Source of the DNA: CALGLS01 sp965222105
GTDB taxonomy: Bacteria; Bacteroidota; Bacteroidia; Chitinophagales; Saprospiraceae
DNA: 64,000 nucleotides
Assembly: GCA_965222105.1 (NCBI GenBank)
Contig: CBDCTQ010000027.1
Span: 24,751-88,750 of the forward strand
Direction of reading: 5' to 3'
The notes under the pieces are model-generated. The model had not been told where the DNA came from. It was given only the letters and a program-made list of their open reading frames with translations, and made no database searches. Both the position numbers and the translations under genes were made by a program. How positions within the stretch are numbered: the stretch's first letter is position 1; every line of letters starts with the position of its first letter. Below, piece by piece: positions 33,978-43,906 of this stretch.

Positions 33978-34514
33978 ATGCCAACCTGGTTAACCGTCAT
34001 TCTGGAAATCATCAAGATCAGTGTTCCGGCGTTGATCGTCTTTGCCACTGTATACTATTTGCTTAAGCAACATCTGGATGGCCAATACCGGCTCCAGGCC
34101 ATGGACGCCCGCAAAAGGCAGCAAAAAAGCACCTTGCCCATACGCCTGCAAGCCTACGAGCGCATCGCCCTGTTTTGCGAAAGAATATCTGTGCCCAGCC
34201 TGGTGCTGCGTGTACGCGATGACGGTATGAAAGCCGGCGAACTACATCTGGCCTTGCTGTTTGCCATCCAAAAAGAATTTGAACACAACATTACCCAACA
34301 GGTATATGTGTCGGAAAACCTCTGGAAGATCGTCCAGTTTGCCCGCGACGATACCATGACCCTCATCAACCAGGTATACGACCAGTTTAAACCCGATGAC
34401 CCGGCCCTGACCTTCAGCAGGGCTCTCCTCCAAACGGCCGCCCAGCGCCCCGTCCAACCCCTCGACAAAGCCCTGGAGGCCATCCGAAAAGAGGCGGGGG
34501 TATTGCTGAAATAG
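33978..34514 (+). CDS. Membrane-anchored protein of unknown function
   Basis: A 178-aa protein with one N-terminal membrane segment (ILEIIKISVPALIVFATVYYL) and a helical cytoplasmic part (KSTLPIRLQAYERIALFCERIS, EFEHNITQQVYVSENLWKIVQ). It resembles a Bacteroidota-only uncharacterised family that I believe is catalogued as DUF7935, but this is from memory of the pattern. No neighbour gives a functional hint. Confidence 0.75.
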   Translation: MPTWLTVILEIIKISVPALIVFATVYYLLKQHLDGQYRLQAMDARKRQQKSTLPIRLQAYERIALFCERISVPSLVLRVRDDGMKAGELHLALLFAIQKEFEHNITQQVYVSENLWKIVQFARDDTMTLINQVYDQFKPDDPALTFSRALLQTAAQRPVQPLDKALEAIRKEAGVLLK

Positions 34515-34597
34515 TTGATTTATAGTGCCAGGTTCATTTGATAAAAACAAGTTCATCATACTTTTAGAGAATGAAATCTCTGATGTATTTATTACCC

Positions 34598-34626
34598 GCT
34601 CGTCGAAGTCTGCGACTTCGATGCAC
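34598..34626 (+). repeat. Short palindromic repeat
   Basis: CGAAGTCTGCGACTTCG (34604-34620) is a perfect palindrome within CGCTCGTCG...ATGCACC. Diverged relatives appear near 44465-44518 and 48555-48590. Confidence 0.6.
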
Positions 34627-34655
34627 CCATAATGAAGTAATAAAACAGCAACCTT

Positions 34656-37600
34656 TCAATAAGTACGGACAATCACCAGCTGGGCCACTCTCCGGGGGCC
34701 ATACTGCGGCTTCAGCCAAACCGTATAATGGCCATTCTTCCAACCATCAAGGTCTATTGTTAGTATCTTATTCCGCACCGTTTGGATGGATTCCTGGTAC
34801 ACACTCTGCCCAAGATTATTGACGATGTCGAGGGAGACCGGCATAGACAAAAATTCTTCCACATCGACGTAAACATGTTGTTGGGCAGGGTTGGGCCAAA
34901 GACGCAATTTGTTCGTCTCTTCCGGCGCCTTCAGCGGAGAGGGAGCAGAAGCGGGAATGTTAATCAGATAATCCTCCACCTCTCCGAAAGGGATGGTTCC
35001 GCAAGCGGATGTGGCATGGCTGCCCCGCTGTAAAACGACCCGCATGCTATGGGTTCCCGGAAGGGCGTTGGGCGGCACATTGACCTGCCCGCTCCAGGTA
35101 TGCGTAATGGATGATCCACTGGCCAAATTGGTGAGGTGGCCCGTAAGAACTTCGTTCGATTCAAACAGACCGTCGCCATCGAAATCAATGAAAACAGAAA
35201 AATAAGGATCGTGGGCATTGTAACTAAACGTCACGTCGATCTCGATGGGAAACGACTGCCCGGCCATTAAACCGGCGGGAGTCAGGTTGGTGAAATCGGA
35301 ATAGGCCGTTTTACCAGATGGATGGTCCAGATTGGATAAGGACACCCGCGAGATCCACTCATGCCAGGGAAAGTCCGACGCTGCCGCACAATCGACAGGA
35401 TCGCCTGATCCCGTGGGATCATTGTTATCACAATCGGCATCTGTAAGTCCAATGCCGTAGCGGACCAGGTAATAATTGCCCCCGATTTCTACCAATTCTC
35501 TGAAAGGGTACTGGCCAAAGGGTACTTTTTGGGCTGACCATAACAAATTGTTTCCGTCGCTGTGTTCCAGATACAATGTATCCTGGGCAGGAATGTAGGC
35601 AAATGGCGGAAAGCTATTGCTGTACGAATGTGTTTCATTGGCGGTGAGGGTAGTGCCGTCGCTGGCGGGCCCGGTAAAGGCCACTGAATTGGTGTACTGG
35701 ATGGCCCCTCCAAACCCGCTGTTGGTATGGGTGGTGGTATAGGTTTTGAAAGGAATAAACTGGTCGTTGGAAAAAAGATAAGCACCGTTGGTCACGCTGT
35801 TGGTGTTGAGAAAACCACCTCCACCACCGGAGGAGCCCCCCATCGTGGTCATCAGCCAATGGCCGCATTTGGTAACGTGTAAATCGATTTCGTCCAGGAC
35901 AGATACCGCCCCCGACAAAGAGGAAATGACTTCTGAGGATTGGACGCCCAATTGGGTGTCCATAACCATCAAAACCGCTTCGTTGGAACCCAGAAAATTA
36001 GTGCCCTGATTGTAGATGATGAAAAACCGGTCGGCAAATACGGTTTCCAAATCGTGTACAAAAGCGAAGGTAGAACCCGGCGTAACAAAATCAGCCGTAT
36101 GCAGTATGTTCAGGTCAAAATCGGTCTTCACCAACCGCAACCCCCTGTCTGCTTCATTGGGATAATTGGCTCCTTCGAACTGATAGCCGGCAAAGACAAA
36201 ACCGCCGTCAAAAGCAATGATCTGTTCGATGGTATCGTAGGCTGTAACCAAATCGTTGGGCAGCGGTTTGGTCCATTCGACAAAACCGGGATAGGTGAAT
36301 TTTACCAATTCGCCATTGTCGATGTAGTACCGGGGCCTGGCCAGTCCCGGCTCTTCGCCGATATGGTTGGTAGCAATGATGTTGCCACCGGCATCGATCT
36401 CGTGTTCAAAGGCATTGAGGCTGGAAATCGTGACTAATTTTAAATTCCCGTTGGGGAAATATTCCGAACAATGGAAACTGCCGTGTTGTCCGTCGTAAAT
36501 ATCACAGGGCAATCCGGTATTTTCTTCCAGGGTAAGGGGTTGGGAAAAGACATTGTTGGATTCATCCGATTCCGTTACCATGTTGAAGTTGTCCACAATA
36601 AATAGCAAATAATAAGTCCCCGGTGTGGTGCCATCGGGTATAAAAATATCCATATCGCCCGGGATGATGACGCTTACTCCCAATTCGTCATGGGTTAACG
36701 TATTGAGCAAGAGGTCATCGTTTGAAAAGGAGGGGTCTGCCGATAAATAGGCAGAAAAATAATACGTCTGCGGAGTACTGCCTGCATCTGCATTGAACAA
36801 TTCGTAAGGAATCGTATACACCCTGCGGACTTCCGCCACACCAGGAGCGGTGAGGTCGGATACGATCAGATCGGGCAATCCGGGATTGGAGCCACCCGTC
36901 AGGCAGAATTCATCGGCGAGTACGTCACCGGTACTACCCGTTTTCAGCAAGGTGGCCAATACCGATGCTGCATTGGCGGGAGCGATGGCACTCACCGTGT
37001 TTTCGACGTATTGGCCGGTGGCGGGTTCGCTTTCCTGGAAGGTGCTGAGCACGTTGCCGTTGGCATTGAGGAAGCGTAGGCGGAGGAGGAAGTTGTTGGT
37101 AACCGCTTTGATCTGAGCGGAAAAAGTCAGTTCATCTCCCGGAGCCACCGGCACTTCCTGGATCAGTTTGGTGTAATCCTGACCGCTGATCAGAGCGGCG
37201 TTGTTGCCGGAGTAGGCATCGCTGCTGATCGTCACCGGAGCGATTCCATCTACGGTCCAGGGGTCGAGGGTGGTATTGTTGTTTTCAAATCCCGGATTTT
37301 CTAACATATTGTTTACGCAAGTGCCTGGATCGTCAGGTGAAACCGTGATATTAAACGAACAAACGCTGACATTACCGGATAGATCCTCTGCTGTATACTC
37401 GACAGTGGTGGTGCCCAGCGGGAAAAAATCGCCGGGAGCGTAGTTGCCGGACAGGCTTGCAGTGGAGCAGGCATCCGAAGCTGTGGGCGGTGTCCAGAAA
37501 ACCATTTCTCCATTGGCGCTGGTTGTTATGGAGATGTCAGTCGGGCAGTTTTCGATCACAGGTGGCGTGAGGTCGGGATTGCAGGGATCAACCACACTGC

Positions 37601-40600
37601 CCGTCAGGCAAAAATCATCGGCGAGTACATCGCCCGTACTACCCGTTTTCAGCAGAGTGGCCAATACCGACGCCGCATTGGCGGGAGCGATGGCACTCAC
37701 CGTGTTTTCGACGTATTGGCCGGTGGCGGGTTCGCTTTCCTGGAAGGTGCTGAGCACGTTGCCGTTGGCATTGAGGAAGCGTAGGCGGAGGAGGAAGTTG
37801 TTGGTAACCGCTTTGATCTGAGCGGAAAAAGTCAGTTCATCTCCCGGAGCCACCGGCACTTCCTGGATCAGTTTGGTGTAATCCTGACCGCTGATCAGAG
37901 CGGCGTTGTTGCCGGAGTAGGCATCGCTGCTGATCGTCACCGGAGCGATTCCATCTACGGTCCAGGGGTCGAGGGTGGTATTGTTGTTTTCAAATCCCGG
38001 ATTTTCTAACATATTGTTTACGCAAGTGCCTGGATCGTCAGGTGAAACCGTGATATTAAACGAACAAACGCTGACATTACCGGATAGATCCTCTGCTGTA
38101 TACTCGACAGTGGTGGTGCCCAGCGGGAAAAAATCGCCGGGAGCGTAGTTGCCGGACAGGCTTGCAGTGGAGCAGGCATCCGAAGCTGTGGGCGGTGTCC
38201 AGAAAACCATTTCTCCATTGGCGCTGGTTGTTATGGAGATGTCAGTCGGGCAGTTTTCGATCACAGGTGGCGTGAGGTCGGGATTGCAGGGATCAACCAC
38301 ACTGCCCGTCAGGCAAAAATCATCGGCGAGTACATCGCCCGTACTACCCGTTTTCAGCAGAGTGGCCAATACCGACGCCGCATTGGCGGGAGCGGTGGCG
38401 CTGACCGTGTTTTCGACGTATTGGCCGGTGGCGGGTTCGCTTTCCTGGAAGGTGCTGAGCACATTGCCGTTGGCATTGAGGAAGCGCAGGCGGAGGAGGA
38501 AGTTGTTGGTAACGGCTTTGATCTGAGCGGAAAATGTCAGTTCATCTCCCGGAGCCACCGGCACTTCCTGGATCAGCTTGGTGTAATCCTGGCCGGTGAT
38601 CAGAGCGGCGTTGTTGCCGGAATAGGCGTCGTTGCTGATCGTCACCGGAGCGATGCCATCTACGGTCCAGGGGGCGAGGGCGGTATTGCTGTTTTCAAAT
38701 CCCGGATTTTCTAACATATTGTTTACGCAAGTGCCCGGATCGGAACCACAACCGGCCGGTGAGGCAACGCTAAGAATTAACTCGCAATTTTCAAGAACAG
38801 CATCCCTAATGAAATAAGTAGGACTATTGTTGGGCGAAATCTCGTCGATAGTTATGGGGATGCCATATTCCATTCCTCCAAAAGAGGGAGACCCACTTAG
38901 GAATTTCCATTGATTGCCTGCACCGGAATTAAATACGGTCAGGTCAAATGACCAGGTGTCATCGCTGGGATCATTGGGGGTATTGTTGTCCTCACATTGA
39001 AAGTTGGAAGTTTCAATAGTCAGATCGCAAGGATCCAGCTCAATACAGGAGGCAAGCGTAATCTGGAGGCTTCCTCCTTCCTGGTAGAAGATCAGGGCCT
39101 CGTTTTGTCCGGTATTGATGACATAATCGAATGGAAAATAGGGGACAGGCATTGAGATTGATGTTCCGAATGGATCGAAAATCAGATTTACGGTACTTAC
39201 CGTGAAAACGCTCTGGATTTGGCTGTAGCCCAATTGGACCACTCCATTGGAATTGATGCCAACGAATTGATAGGTATTATAAGCACCAAAATTATCAATA
39301 CCTCCTGATCCATTGACCAGTGATTGATGAATCGCCTTATCGGGCAAATTAATCCAACGTTTTACTTCTCCTTCGAAGTTACTTCCTTGTGAGACGAATT
39401 CATCTGTCCCCTGCAAGAGGTATTGCCCGCAAGGCGTTTGAATCATTCGTTCCGGCATGAAATTACTGAGACTGGTATAAGTGTCTAGTAGTTGTAGATC
39501 GTTATCGTACCCTTTGATATAAAATTCGGGCTGACCCTGAATAAAATTAAATGGGTTTCCGACCGTATAAATGACATCCACTCCTCCATCTAATCGGGGA
39601 AGTAATTGGTATAATATGTCGCCCCCAATATAGGTCGGCGAATTGGCATTGGCTTTCGCAAAAACGGTTACAGCATCCAGAAAGACCATATTAGCATTTA
39701 GCTTAACCAAATAAAGGGAGTCACTGTCAAACGGAGGCCAGGCCGGGGAGTAATGTTTTTCAACCCCACCTAAAATAATGGAACCATCGTTGAGCTCGGT
39801 GGCGTGGGTTAAAGCCGGATAATCATCCAGTACAGATTGCGGAATGGTCTTTTCCCATTCGATGACACCACCAGCTAATTTTTTTATTAGTTGATTTCCT
39901 TGTATCAATACACTGTCAGAAGCCAATAAGCCGACCAAAGAAGAAGAGAGCAACTCACCGGTGGGAGCTACTTCGTGTTTGTTGACGTATTCATTATTGC
40001 CGGAAGTAGTCAGCAAATAAACATCGTAGTTGTCCATGTCATTTTCATTGACGCACAATACTTCCGTGTCAGCAGCATTCCAGAAGGTACAAGGATCATT
40101 GCCCGGCCCATTCACCCAGACCACCGTTTCATCATCTTCATTGACAGTAGGCGGTGCCCCATTGCCGGGAGAAGAATCTGCATCGGCGGGCGTTTGGCTG
40201 CTAACCTGGCCATAGATGTATTTTTCGTTTTCACTTAAATTGAAATAATTGATGGTAATGGTGGCTGTGGTATTTGCCGGAAGGCTGCCTACCGTCCAAT
40301 CGAAAGTTGACCAGGTGTTGTAACTTCCCTGGGAGGCGGTATATGGATCGCTGCCCTGGATGACGGCTTCGCCCGCTGTTGGCCCCGGAATGTTGACTAC
40401 GATATTGTCGGCGTCGGCGTCACCGGTATTTTCCAGCGTGAAAGTAACGGAAAAATAGCCAAATGCCGGAGGGTCGTTGTTGTCAACGGTGGCGGATAGT
40501 TGTAAGTCTGGTGTTACCAATGGGGGAGGAGTGGCTGCCAATGTTGCGGCAGTTGGTAATGCCGTTAAGGTGAAAATTAATACAGCCGGTATTAGGATGG

Positions 40601-40631
40601 AACAGGCATAGAATGGACGTACCGTCTTCAT
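34656..40631 (-). CDS. Giant secreted protein with tandem CBM-like/HYR modules, type A sorting domain
   Basis: A 1,991-aa exported protein from MKTVRPFYACSILIP; the extension to 40778 is not convincing. After the signal comes a DUF11-like domain (about 35-150), a long propeller-like region, then three nearly identical carbohydrate-binding-like modules (each NMLENPGFEN...DDFCLTGS) with two HYR modules between them (LTPPVIENCPTDISITTS...). A CARDB-like domain (PDLIVSDLTAPGVAEVRR), a second propeller-like region, a GEVED domain (FSVFIDFDGDGLFESNEVL) and a type A T9SS sorting domain (LRLWPNPAQQHVYVDVEEF) follow. Probably binds a surface polysaccharide or matrix. The repeat modules are almost identical at DNA level. 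Confidence 0.9.
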   Translation of the reverse strand: MKTVRPFYACSILIPAVLIFTLTALPTAATLAATPPPLVTPDLQLSATVDNNDPPAFGYFSVTFTLENTGDADADNIVVNIPGPTAGEAVIQGSDPYTASQGSYNTWSTFDWTVGSLPANTTATITINYFNLSENEKYIYGQVSSQTPADADSSPGNGAPPTVNEDDETVVWVNGPGNDPCTFWNAADTEVLCVNENDMDNYDVYLLTTSGNNEYVNKHEVAPTGELLSSSLVGLLASDSVLIQGNQLIKKLAGGVIEWEKTIPQSVLDDYPALTHATELNDGSIILGGVEKHYSPAWPPFDSDSLYLVKLNANMVFLDAVTVFAKANANSPTYIGGDILYQLLPRLDGGVDVIYTVGNPFNFIQGQPEFYIKGYDNDLQLLDTYTSLSNFMPERMIQTPCGQYLLQGTDEFVSQGSNFEGEVKRWINLPDKAIHQSLVNGSGGIDNFGAYNTYQFVGINSNGVVQLGYSQIQSVFTVSTVNLIFDPFGTSISMPVPYFPFDYVINTGQNEALIFYQEGGSLQITLASCIELDPCDLTIETSNFQCEDNNTPNDPSDDTWSFDLTVFNSGAGNQWKFLSGSPSFGGMEYGIPITIDEISPNNSPTYFIRDAVLENCELILSVASPAGCGSDPGTCVNNMLENPGFENSNTALAPWTVDGIAPVTISNDAYSGNNAALITGQDYTKLIQEVPVAPGDELTFSAQIKAVTNNFLLRLRFLNANGNVLSTFQESEPATGQYVENTVSATAPANAASVLATLLKTGSTGDVLADDFCLTGSVVDPCNPDLTPPVIENCPTDISITTSANGEMVFWTPPTASDACSTASLSGNYAPGDFFPLGTTTVEYTAEDLSGNVSVCSFNITVSPDDPGTCVNNMLENPGFENNNTTLDPWTVDGIAPVTISSDAYSGNNAALISGQDYTKLIQEVPVAPGDELTFSAQIKAVTNNFLLRLRFLNANGNVLSTFQESEPATGQYVENTVSAIAPANAASVLATLLKTGSTGDVLADDFCLTGSVVDPCNPDLTPPVIENCPTDISITTSANGEMVFWTPPTASDACSTASLSGNYAPGDFFPLGTTTVEYTAEDLSGNVSVCSFNITVSPDDPGTCVNNMLENPGFENNNTTLDPWTVDGIAPVTISSDAYSGNNAALISGQDYTKLIQEVPVAPGDELTFSAQIKAVTNNFLLRLRFLNANGNVLSTFQESEPATGQYVENTVSAIAPANAASVLATLLKTGSTGDVLADEFCLTGGSNPGLPDLIVSDLTAPGVAEVRRVYTIPYELFNADAGSTPQTYYFSAYLSADPSFSNDDLLLNTLTHDELGVSVIIPGDMDIFIPDGTTPGTYYLLFIVDNFNMVTESDESNNVFSQPLTLEENTGLPCDIYDGQHGSFHCSEYFPNGNLKLVTISSLNAFEHEIDAGGNIIATNHIGEEPGLARPRYYIDNGELVKFTYPGFVEWTKPLPNDLVTAYDTIEQIIAFDGGFVFAGYQFEGANYPNEADRGLRLVKTDFDLNILHTADFVTPGSTFAFVHDLETVFADRFFIIYNQGTNFLGSNEAVLMVMDTQLGVQSSEVISSLSGAVSVLDEIDLHVTKCGHWLMTTMGGSSGGGGGFLNTNSVTNGAYLFSNDQFIPFKTYTTTHTNSGFGGAIQYTNSVAFTGPASDGTTLTANETHSYSNSFPPFAYIPAQDTLYLEHSDGNNLLWSAQKVPFGQYPFRELVEIGGNYYLVRYGIGLTDADCDNNDPTGSGDPVDCAAASDFPWHEWISRVSLSNLDHPSGKTAYSDFTNLTPAGLMAGQSFPIEIDVTFSYNAHDPYFSVFIDFDGDGLFESNEVLTGHLTNLASGSSITHTWSGQVNVPPNALPGTHSMRVVLQRGSHATSACGTIPFGEVEDYLINIPASAPSPLKAPEETNKLRLWPNPAQQHVYVDVEEFLSMPVSLDIVNNLGQSVYQESIQTVRNKILTIDLDGWKNGHYTVWLKPQYGPRRVAQLVIVRTY
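36897..38740 (-). repeat. Near-identical 705-bp tandem modules inside a gene
   Basis: The sequence starting at 36897 recurs at 37602 and 38307 with a fixed 705-bp step. The stretch 37313-37600 and its copy 38018-38305 appear identical; other parts differ at scattered sites. Each unit codes a carbohydrate-binding-like module plus a HYR module; the third has only the first part. Confidence 0.9.
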
Positions 40632-40906
40632 AGTTCGTGTTTTTTTAGAAGATGAATAAAAGTGAAAGTATGGGTACGGGGGAATCAATGGTAGGAGGGC
40701 GCAAGATAGGGGAAAAAAGGAAGGAAACAAAAAAAAGGGTGGGTTTTCTGATTCCCGCAATTTACGGGACAGGCGCAAGAACGCAAAGTTCTTTGCTTTC
40801 GTGGCGGTTATTAATCTGCGATGAACGAGGAATTCAATAATAAAACTTTATATTGAAAATCATGTTCTAAAAAAGTAACTTTTTGATTAGTAAATGGACT
40901 AAAAGA

Positions 40907-41410
40907 ATGGAAAAGGTTTTAGATGCAGAAATAAAAGAAAAACCGGAAAGAAGTTTTTTCAAATGGACATACTTCTTAAATTTTGTTAAAATTGAGTCTG
41001 TTTTATTGATATATTTGGTTTACTTAAGAATCCAGTTAATTCAGAATTATTTTGATTTAGGAGATTTAAGAGGGCTGGTTTGTTACATAGATTTTGAATC
41101 TGGCTGGACGTTTTTATGCGTGATAATGATATTATATGTGAATTTGCAAATATCAAAACTCGATTTAAATCCAGCATTGTTCCTTGCGAAATTAGGACCT
41201 CTCTTAGCACTGCCATTTATAACAAATTTTATGTATTGGACTTTAAATACAATGGTGGTATTGCTTGTAATTTATTATTTCAAGAGGAGCTTATATGAGA
41301 AATTTAAAATCAGTCAAAATCAAATAGTTTTTTATGCAGTCTTAGTTGTAATTTGGGCTTTTTTGATTGGGTATTTAGATTCAGAGTATGTAGTTTTAAA
41401 ATACTATTAG
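40907..41410 (+). CDS. Small polytopic membrane protein, unknown
   Basis: A 167-aa AT-rich gene starting at MEKVLDAEIKEKPE (a TTG eight codons earlier is possible). Four hydrophobic segments are visible (NFVKIESVLLIYLVYL, GWTFLCVIMILYV, LNTMVVLLVIYYF, IVFYAVLVVIWAFLIGYL). No family recognised. Base composition is clearly lower in GC than the flanking giant gene and SulP gene, marking the beginning of the accessory stretch. Confidence 0.65.
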   Translation: MEKVLDAEIKEKPERSFFKWTYFLNFVKIESVLLIYLVYLRIQLIQNYFDLGDLRGLVCYIDFESGWTFLCVIMILYVNLQISKLDLNPALFLAKLGPLLALPFITNFMYWTLNTMVVLLVIYYFKRSLYEKFKISQNQIVFYAVLVVIWAFLIGYLDSEYVVLKYY

Positions 41411-41560
41411 AGTTAAATAAATATTTAAGTTAGCGGGGCACTGGAAGCCTTGCCTATTGGCAGGCAGGTGACCCGCTAGCCAAAAAATCCCAAAATAATT
41501 ACTACTTTACGGCTGTTGGGCTGTGCCTGGCATTTTACATACTTGAGTTTAGACAAATAG

Positions 41561-43771
41561 ATGGAAGTTACACCGAGAAAAGGTTTTAAAGGACTAATCG
41601 AAAACTGGCAAAGCGATTTGATCGCCGCGGTGAGTGTCGCCCTCATTGCCTTACCGCTTTCACTGGGCATTGCACTGGCGGCGGGGGCACCTGCAATGTC
41701 AGGTATACTGTCCGCCATCGTGGGAGGGGTGGTAACGACCCTTTACAGAGGCGGCCACATCTCCGTCAACGGGCCCGCCAAGGGGGTCATTGCGGTCATA
41801 TTGTTGGGGATCGCCCTGATGGATGACGGCTCCGGGCAGGCCTTCAATTACGTGCTGGCTGCAGTGGTCATTTCGGGAGCGATACAGGTGGTACTGGGCA
41901 TGTTGAAATTGGGGCGCCTGGCCGATGTGTTCCACTCCTCGGTGATCCACGGCATATTGGCGGCCATCGGGATCATCATTTTTGCAAAACAGATCCATGT
42001 GGCCCTGGGCACCTATTCCGATAGTCCGAGCATCATCCAAAATCTCATCGACGCGGTGTTATATCTGCCCAAAGCCAATCCCTTTGTCGTCCTTATTTCT
42101 TTGGCGGGTTTGCTTTTATTGTTGTTTCACTCCAAGATCAGCTATCGGTTTTTCCACATCCTGCCTACCCCGATGTGGGTGATCGCCCTTTCGATTCCAT
42201 TTGCCTATCTTTTCAATTTCTTTGAAGCGCATACGCTTTCCCTTTTCGGAAAAGCTTACGATGTGGGGCCAAGTCTATTGTTGGACATTCCCGACAACAT
42301 CATGGACTCGATCCTGCACCCCAACTTTGGTAAGGTCGACACCATTGAATTCTGGACAACGGTGGTGTCCATATTGATGATCACCAGTATTGAATCGTTG
42401 GCCATTGCGAAAGCCGTCGACAAAATCGATCCCTACAAACGAAAAACGGATCTGAATAAAGACCTGACGGGGATTGGGCTGAGTACGGTAGTCGCCGGAT
42501 TAATCGGGGGATTGCCCATCATCGCCGTGATCATTCGCAGCACGGTTAACGTACACAATGGCGCCAAGACGAAGTGGTCCAACATGTATCAGGGCCTTTT
42601 ACTATTGTTGTTTATCGTGGTTTTGAGTCCGATCATGAAACAGGTTCCGCTCTGTGCCTTTGCCATTTTGCTGGTTTATACCGGATTCAAATTGGCTTCT
42701 CCTGCTGTGTTCAAACAAGTGTACAGTCACGGCATCGAGCAGTTGATTTTCTTTGTCGGTACGATGGTGTTAACCTTGTACACCAATTTATTAATTGGCT
42801 TATTCGGCGGATTATTACTGGCATTGGTCGGGCATCTGCTCTTGGCCAAAGTGCCCATCACCCGGTTTTTTAAAATGATACTGGCTTCCGGTTCCAACCT
42901 GGTGATGAAACCCGATGGCAGCTACGAATTAAAAATACGCGGGATTGCGAATTTTTTAGGAATCTTAAAGATCAACAATTTAGTTGCCCAGATCCCTTCC
43001 GGGGCCAATGCCACTATTGACCTTTCGGAAACCCGCTTGGTTGGTACAACTGTTTTGGAAGACCTGTACGATTTTCAAAAAATCCATCAAAACACCGGCG
43101 GAAACATTACCATCCAGGGATTGGACAATCACGTTTCTTCGACCAATCACAAGTTGGCTACCAAATTCAAGATCGATGCCGTAGAGCCACTCAACCGGCG
43201 CCAAAATATGCTCAAGGAAATGGCAGAAAGTTATGGCTGGGATTTTCAGGCCGAGCCCGTAGAAGAGCTGGATTATTTTCAGTCGTTCAATTTTTTCAAA
43301 ACCCGTCCCATTGAGGTCGAGTCGAATTGTATCTCCGATCACGACAGAGACATGCACATGGAACTCATAGATGTGACGTTTGAGGAAGGCGCAGATATTT
43401 TCCCCGACGAATATAGAACCACGGTGGGGCTGTTGAAACTCCCTTTCGCTATCCCAAAATTCACGATTGAGAAAAAAGATTTCTTAGACCGGGTGCTGCC
43501 TATTTTTGAACACAAAGACATTGACTATTCCCTCTACAACGACGCTCCAAAAGATTACATCGTAAAAGTGGATGACATTCAGGCCATGGACACTTTTATG
43601 ACGGACAAACTCAAGGTATTGATTGAGATCAGTGGCCTGCATCATTTTGAAAGCAATGGAGAGGCCATCCTGATCTTTAGCAATAATTTGGCGCTTGCGC
43701 AGGTTAAAGATTATATTAAAATGATCCAGTTTGCTGAAAACTTTAAGTCGATGGTTAAGGAGGGAAAGTGA
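41561..43771 (+). CDS. SulP-family anion transporter with STAS domain
   Basis: A 736-aa inner-membrane transporter of the SLC26/SulP family (sulfate, bicarbonate or other anions; substrate not readable). The first ~420 residues carry the family segments DLIAAVSVALIALPLSLGIA, GGHISVNGPAKGVIAVI and many membrane helices; a STAS domain (ATIDLSETRLVGTTVLEDL, QGLDNHVSSTNHK) lies around 440-560. Beyond it is an unusual extra tail of about 180 residues (from NMLKEMAESYGWDF) without membrane segments, rich in acidic residues, possibly regulatory. No carbonic anhydrase gene is adjacent. Confidence 0.93.
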   Translation: MEVTPRKGFKGLIENWQSDLIAAVSVALIALPLSLGIALAAGAPAMSGILSAIVGGVVTTLYRGGHISVNGPAKGVIAVILLGIALMDDGSGQAFNYVLAAVVISGAIQVVLGMLKLGRLADVFHSSVIHGILAAIGIIIFAKQIHVALGTYSDSPSIIQNLIDAVLYLPKANPFVVLISLAGLLLLLFHSKISYRFFHILPTPMWVIALSIPFAYLFNFFEAHTLSLFGKAYDVGPSLLLDIPDNIMDSILHPNFGKVDTIEFWTTVVSILMITSIESLAIAKAVDKIDPYKRKTDLNKDLTGIGLSTVVAGLIGGLPIIAVIIRSTVNVHNGAKTKWSNMYQGLLLLLFIVVLSPIMKQVPLCAFAILLVYTGFKLASPAVFKQVYSHGIEQLIFFVGTMVLTLYTNLLIGLFGGLLLALVGHLLLAKVPITRFFKMILASGSNLVMKPDGSYELKIRGIANFLGILKINNLVAQIPSGANATIDLSETRLVGTTVLEDLYDFQKIHQNTGGNITIQGLDNHVSSTNHKLATKFKIDAVEPLNRRQNMLKEMAESYGWDFQAEPVEELDYFQSFNFFKTRPIEVESNCISDHDRDMHMELIDVTFEEGADIFPDEYRTTVGLLKLPFAIPKFTIEKKDFLDRVLPIFEHKDIDYSLYNDAPKDYIVKVDDIQAMDTFMTDKLKVLIEISGLHHFESNGEAILIFSNNLALAQVKDYIKMIQFAENFKSMVKEGK

Positions 43772-43788
43772 GTGGTGGTTGGTTTTGG

Positions 43789-43906
43789 TCGTCGAGGCCC
43801 GGCGTCAGGTCGGCCGCTGAGAGATATATTGTTAGATGCCAGGGGGTCATTTCCAAATACCCTCCTAACTTAGAATCAGAACTATGTCAACTTTTACCAT
43901 AAGAAT
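43789..43906 (+). repeat. Duplicated leader, copy 1
   Basis: TCGTCGAGGCCCGGCGTCAG... through GATATATTGTTAGATG and AGGGGGTCATTTCCAAAT into the first codons of the gene at 43884. It matches 47832-47948 with about 15 differences and one indel. The shared GATATATTGTTAG could contain a TAnnTTTG-like -7 box. Confidence 0.75.

Noticed and set aside
34571..34822. Plus-strand frame over the 3' end of the third giant gene
   Set aside because: Covers a palindromic repeat and the antisense of the sorting domain; no independent coding evidence.
40652..40840. Small plus-strand frame in front of the membrane protein gene at 40907
   Set aside because: Overlaps the leader of the minus-strand giant gene, is Lys/Gly-rich and has no recognisable feature.
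43820..43845. GTTAGAT in the duplicated leader resembling an integron attC core (GTTRRRY)
   Set aside because: No matching RYYYAAC partner or attC-type paired boxes could be found upstream, and there is no integrase gene in the window. The GTTAGGC near 55931 likewise has no partner.
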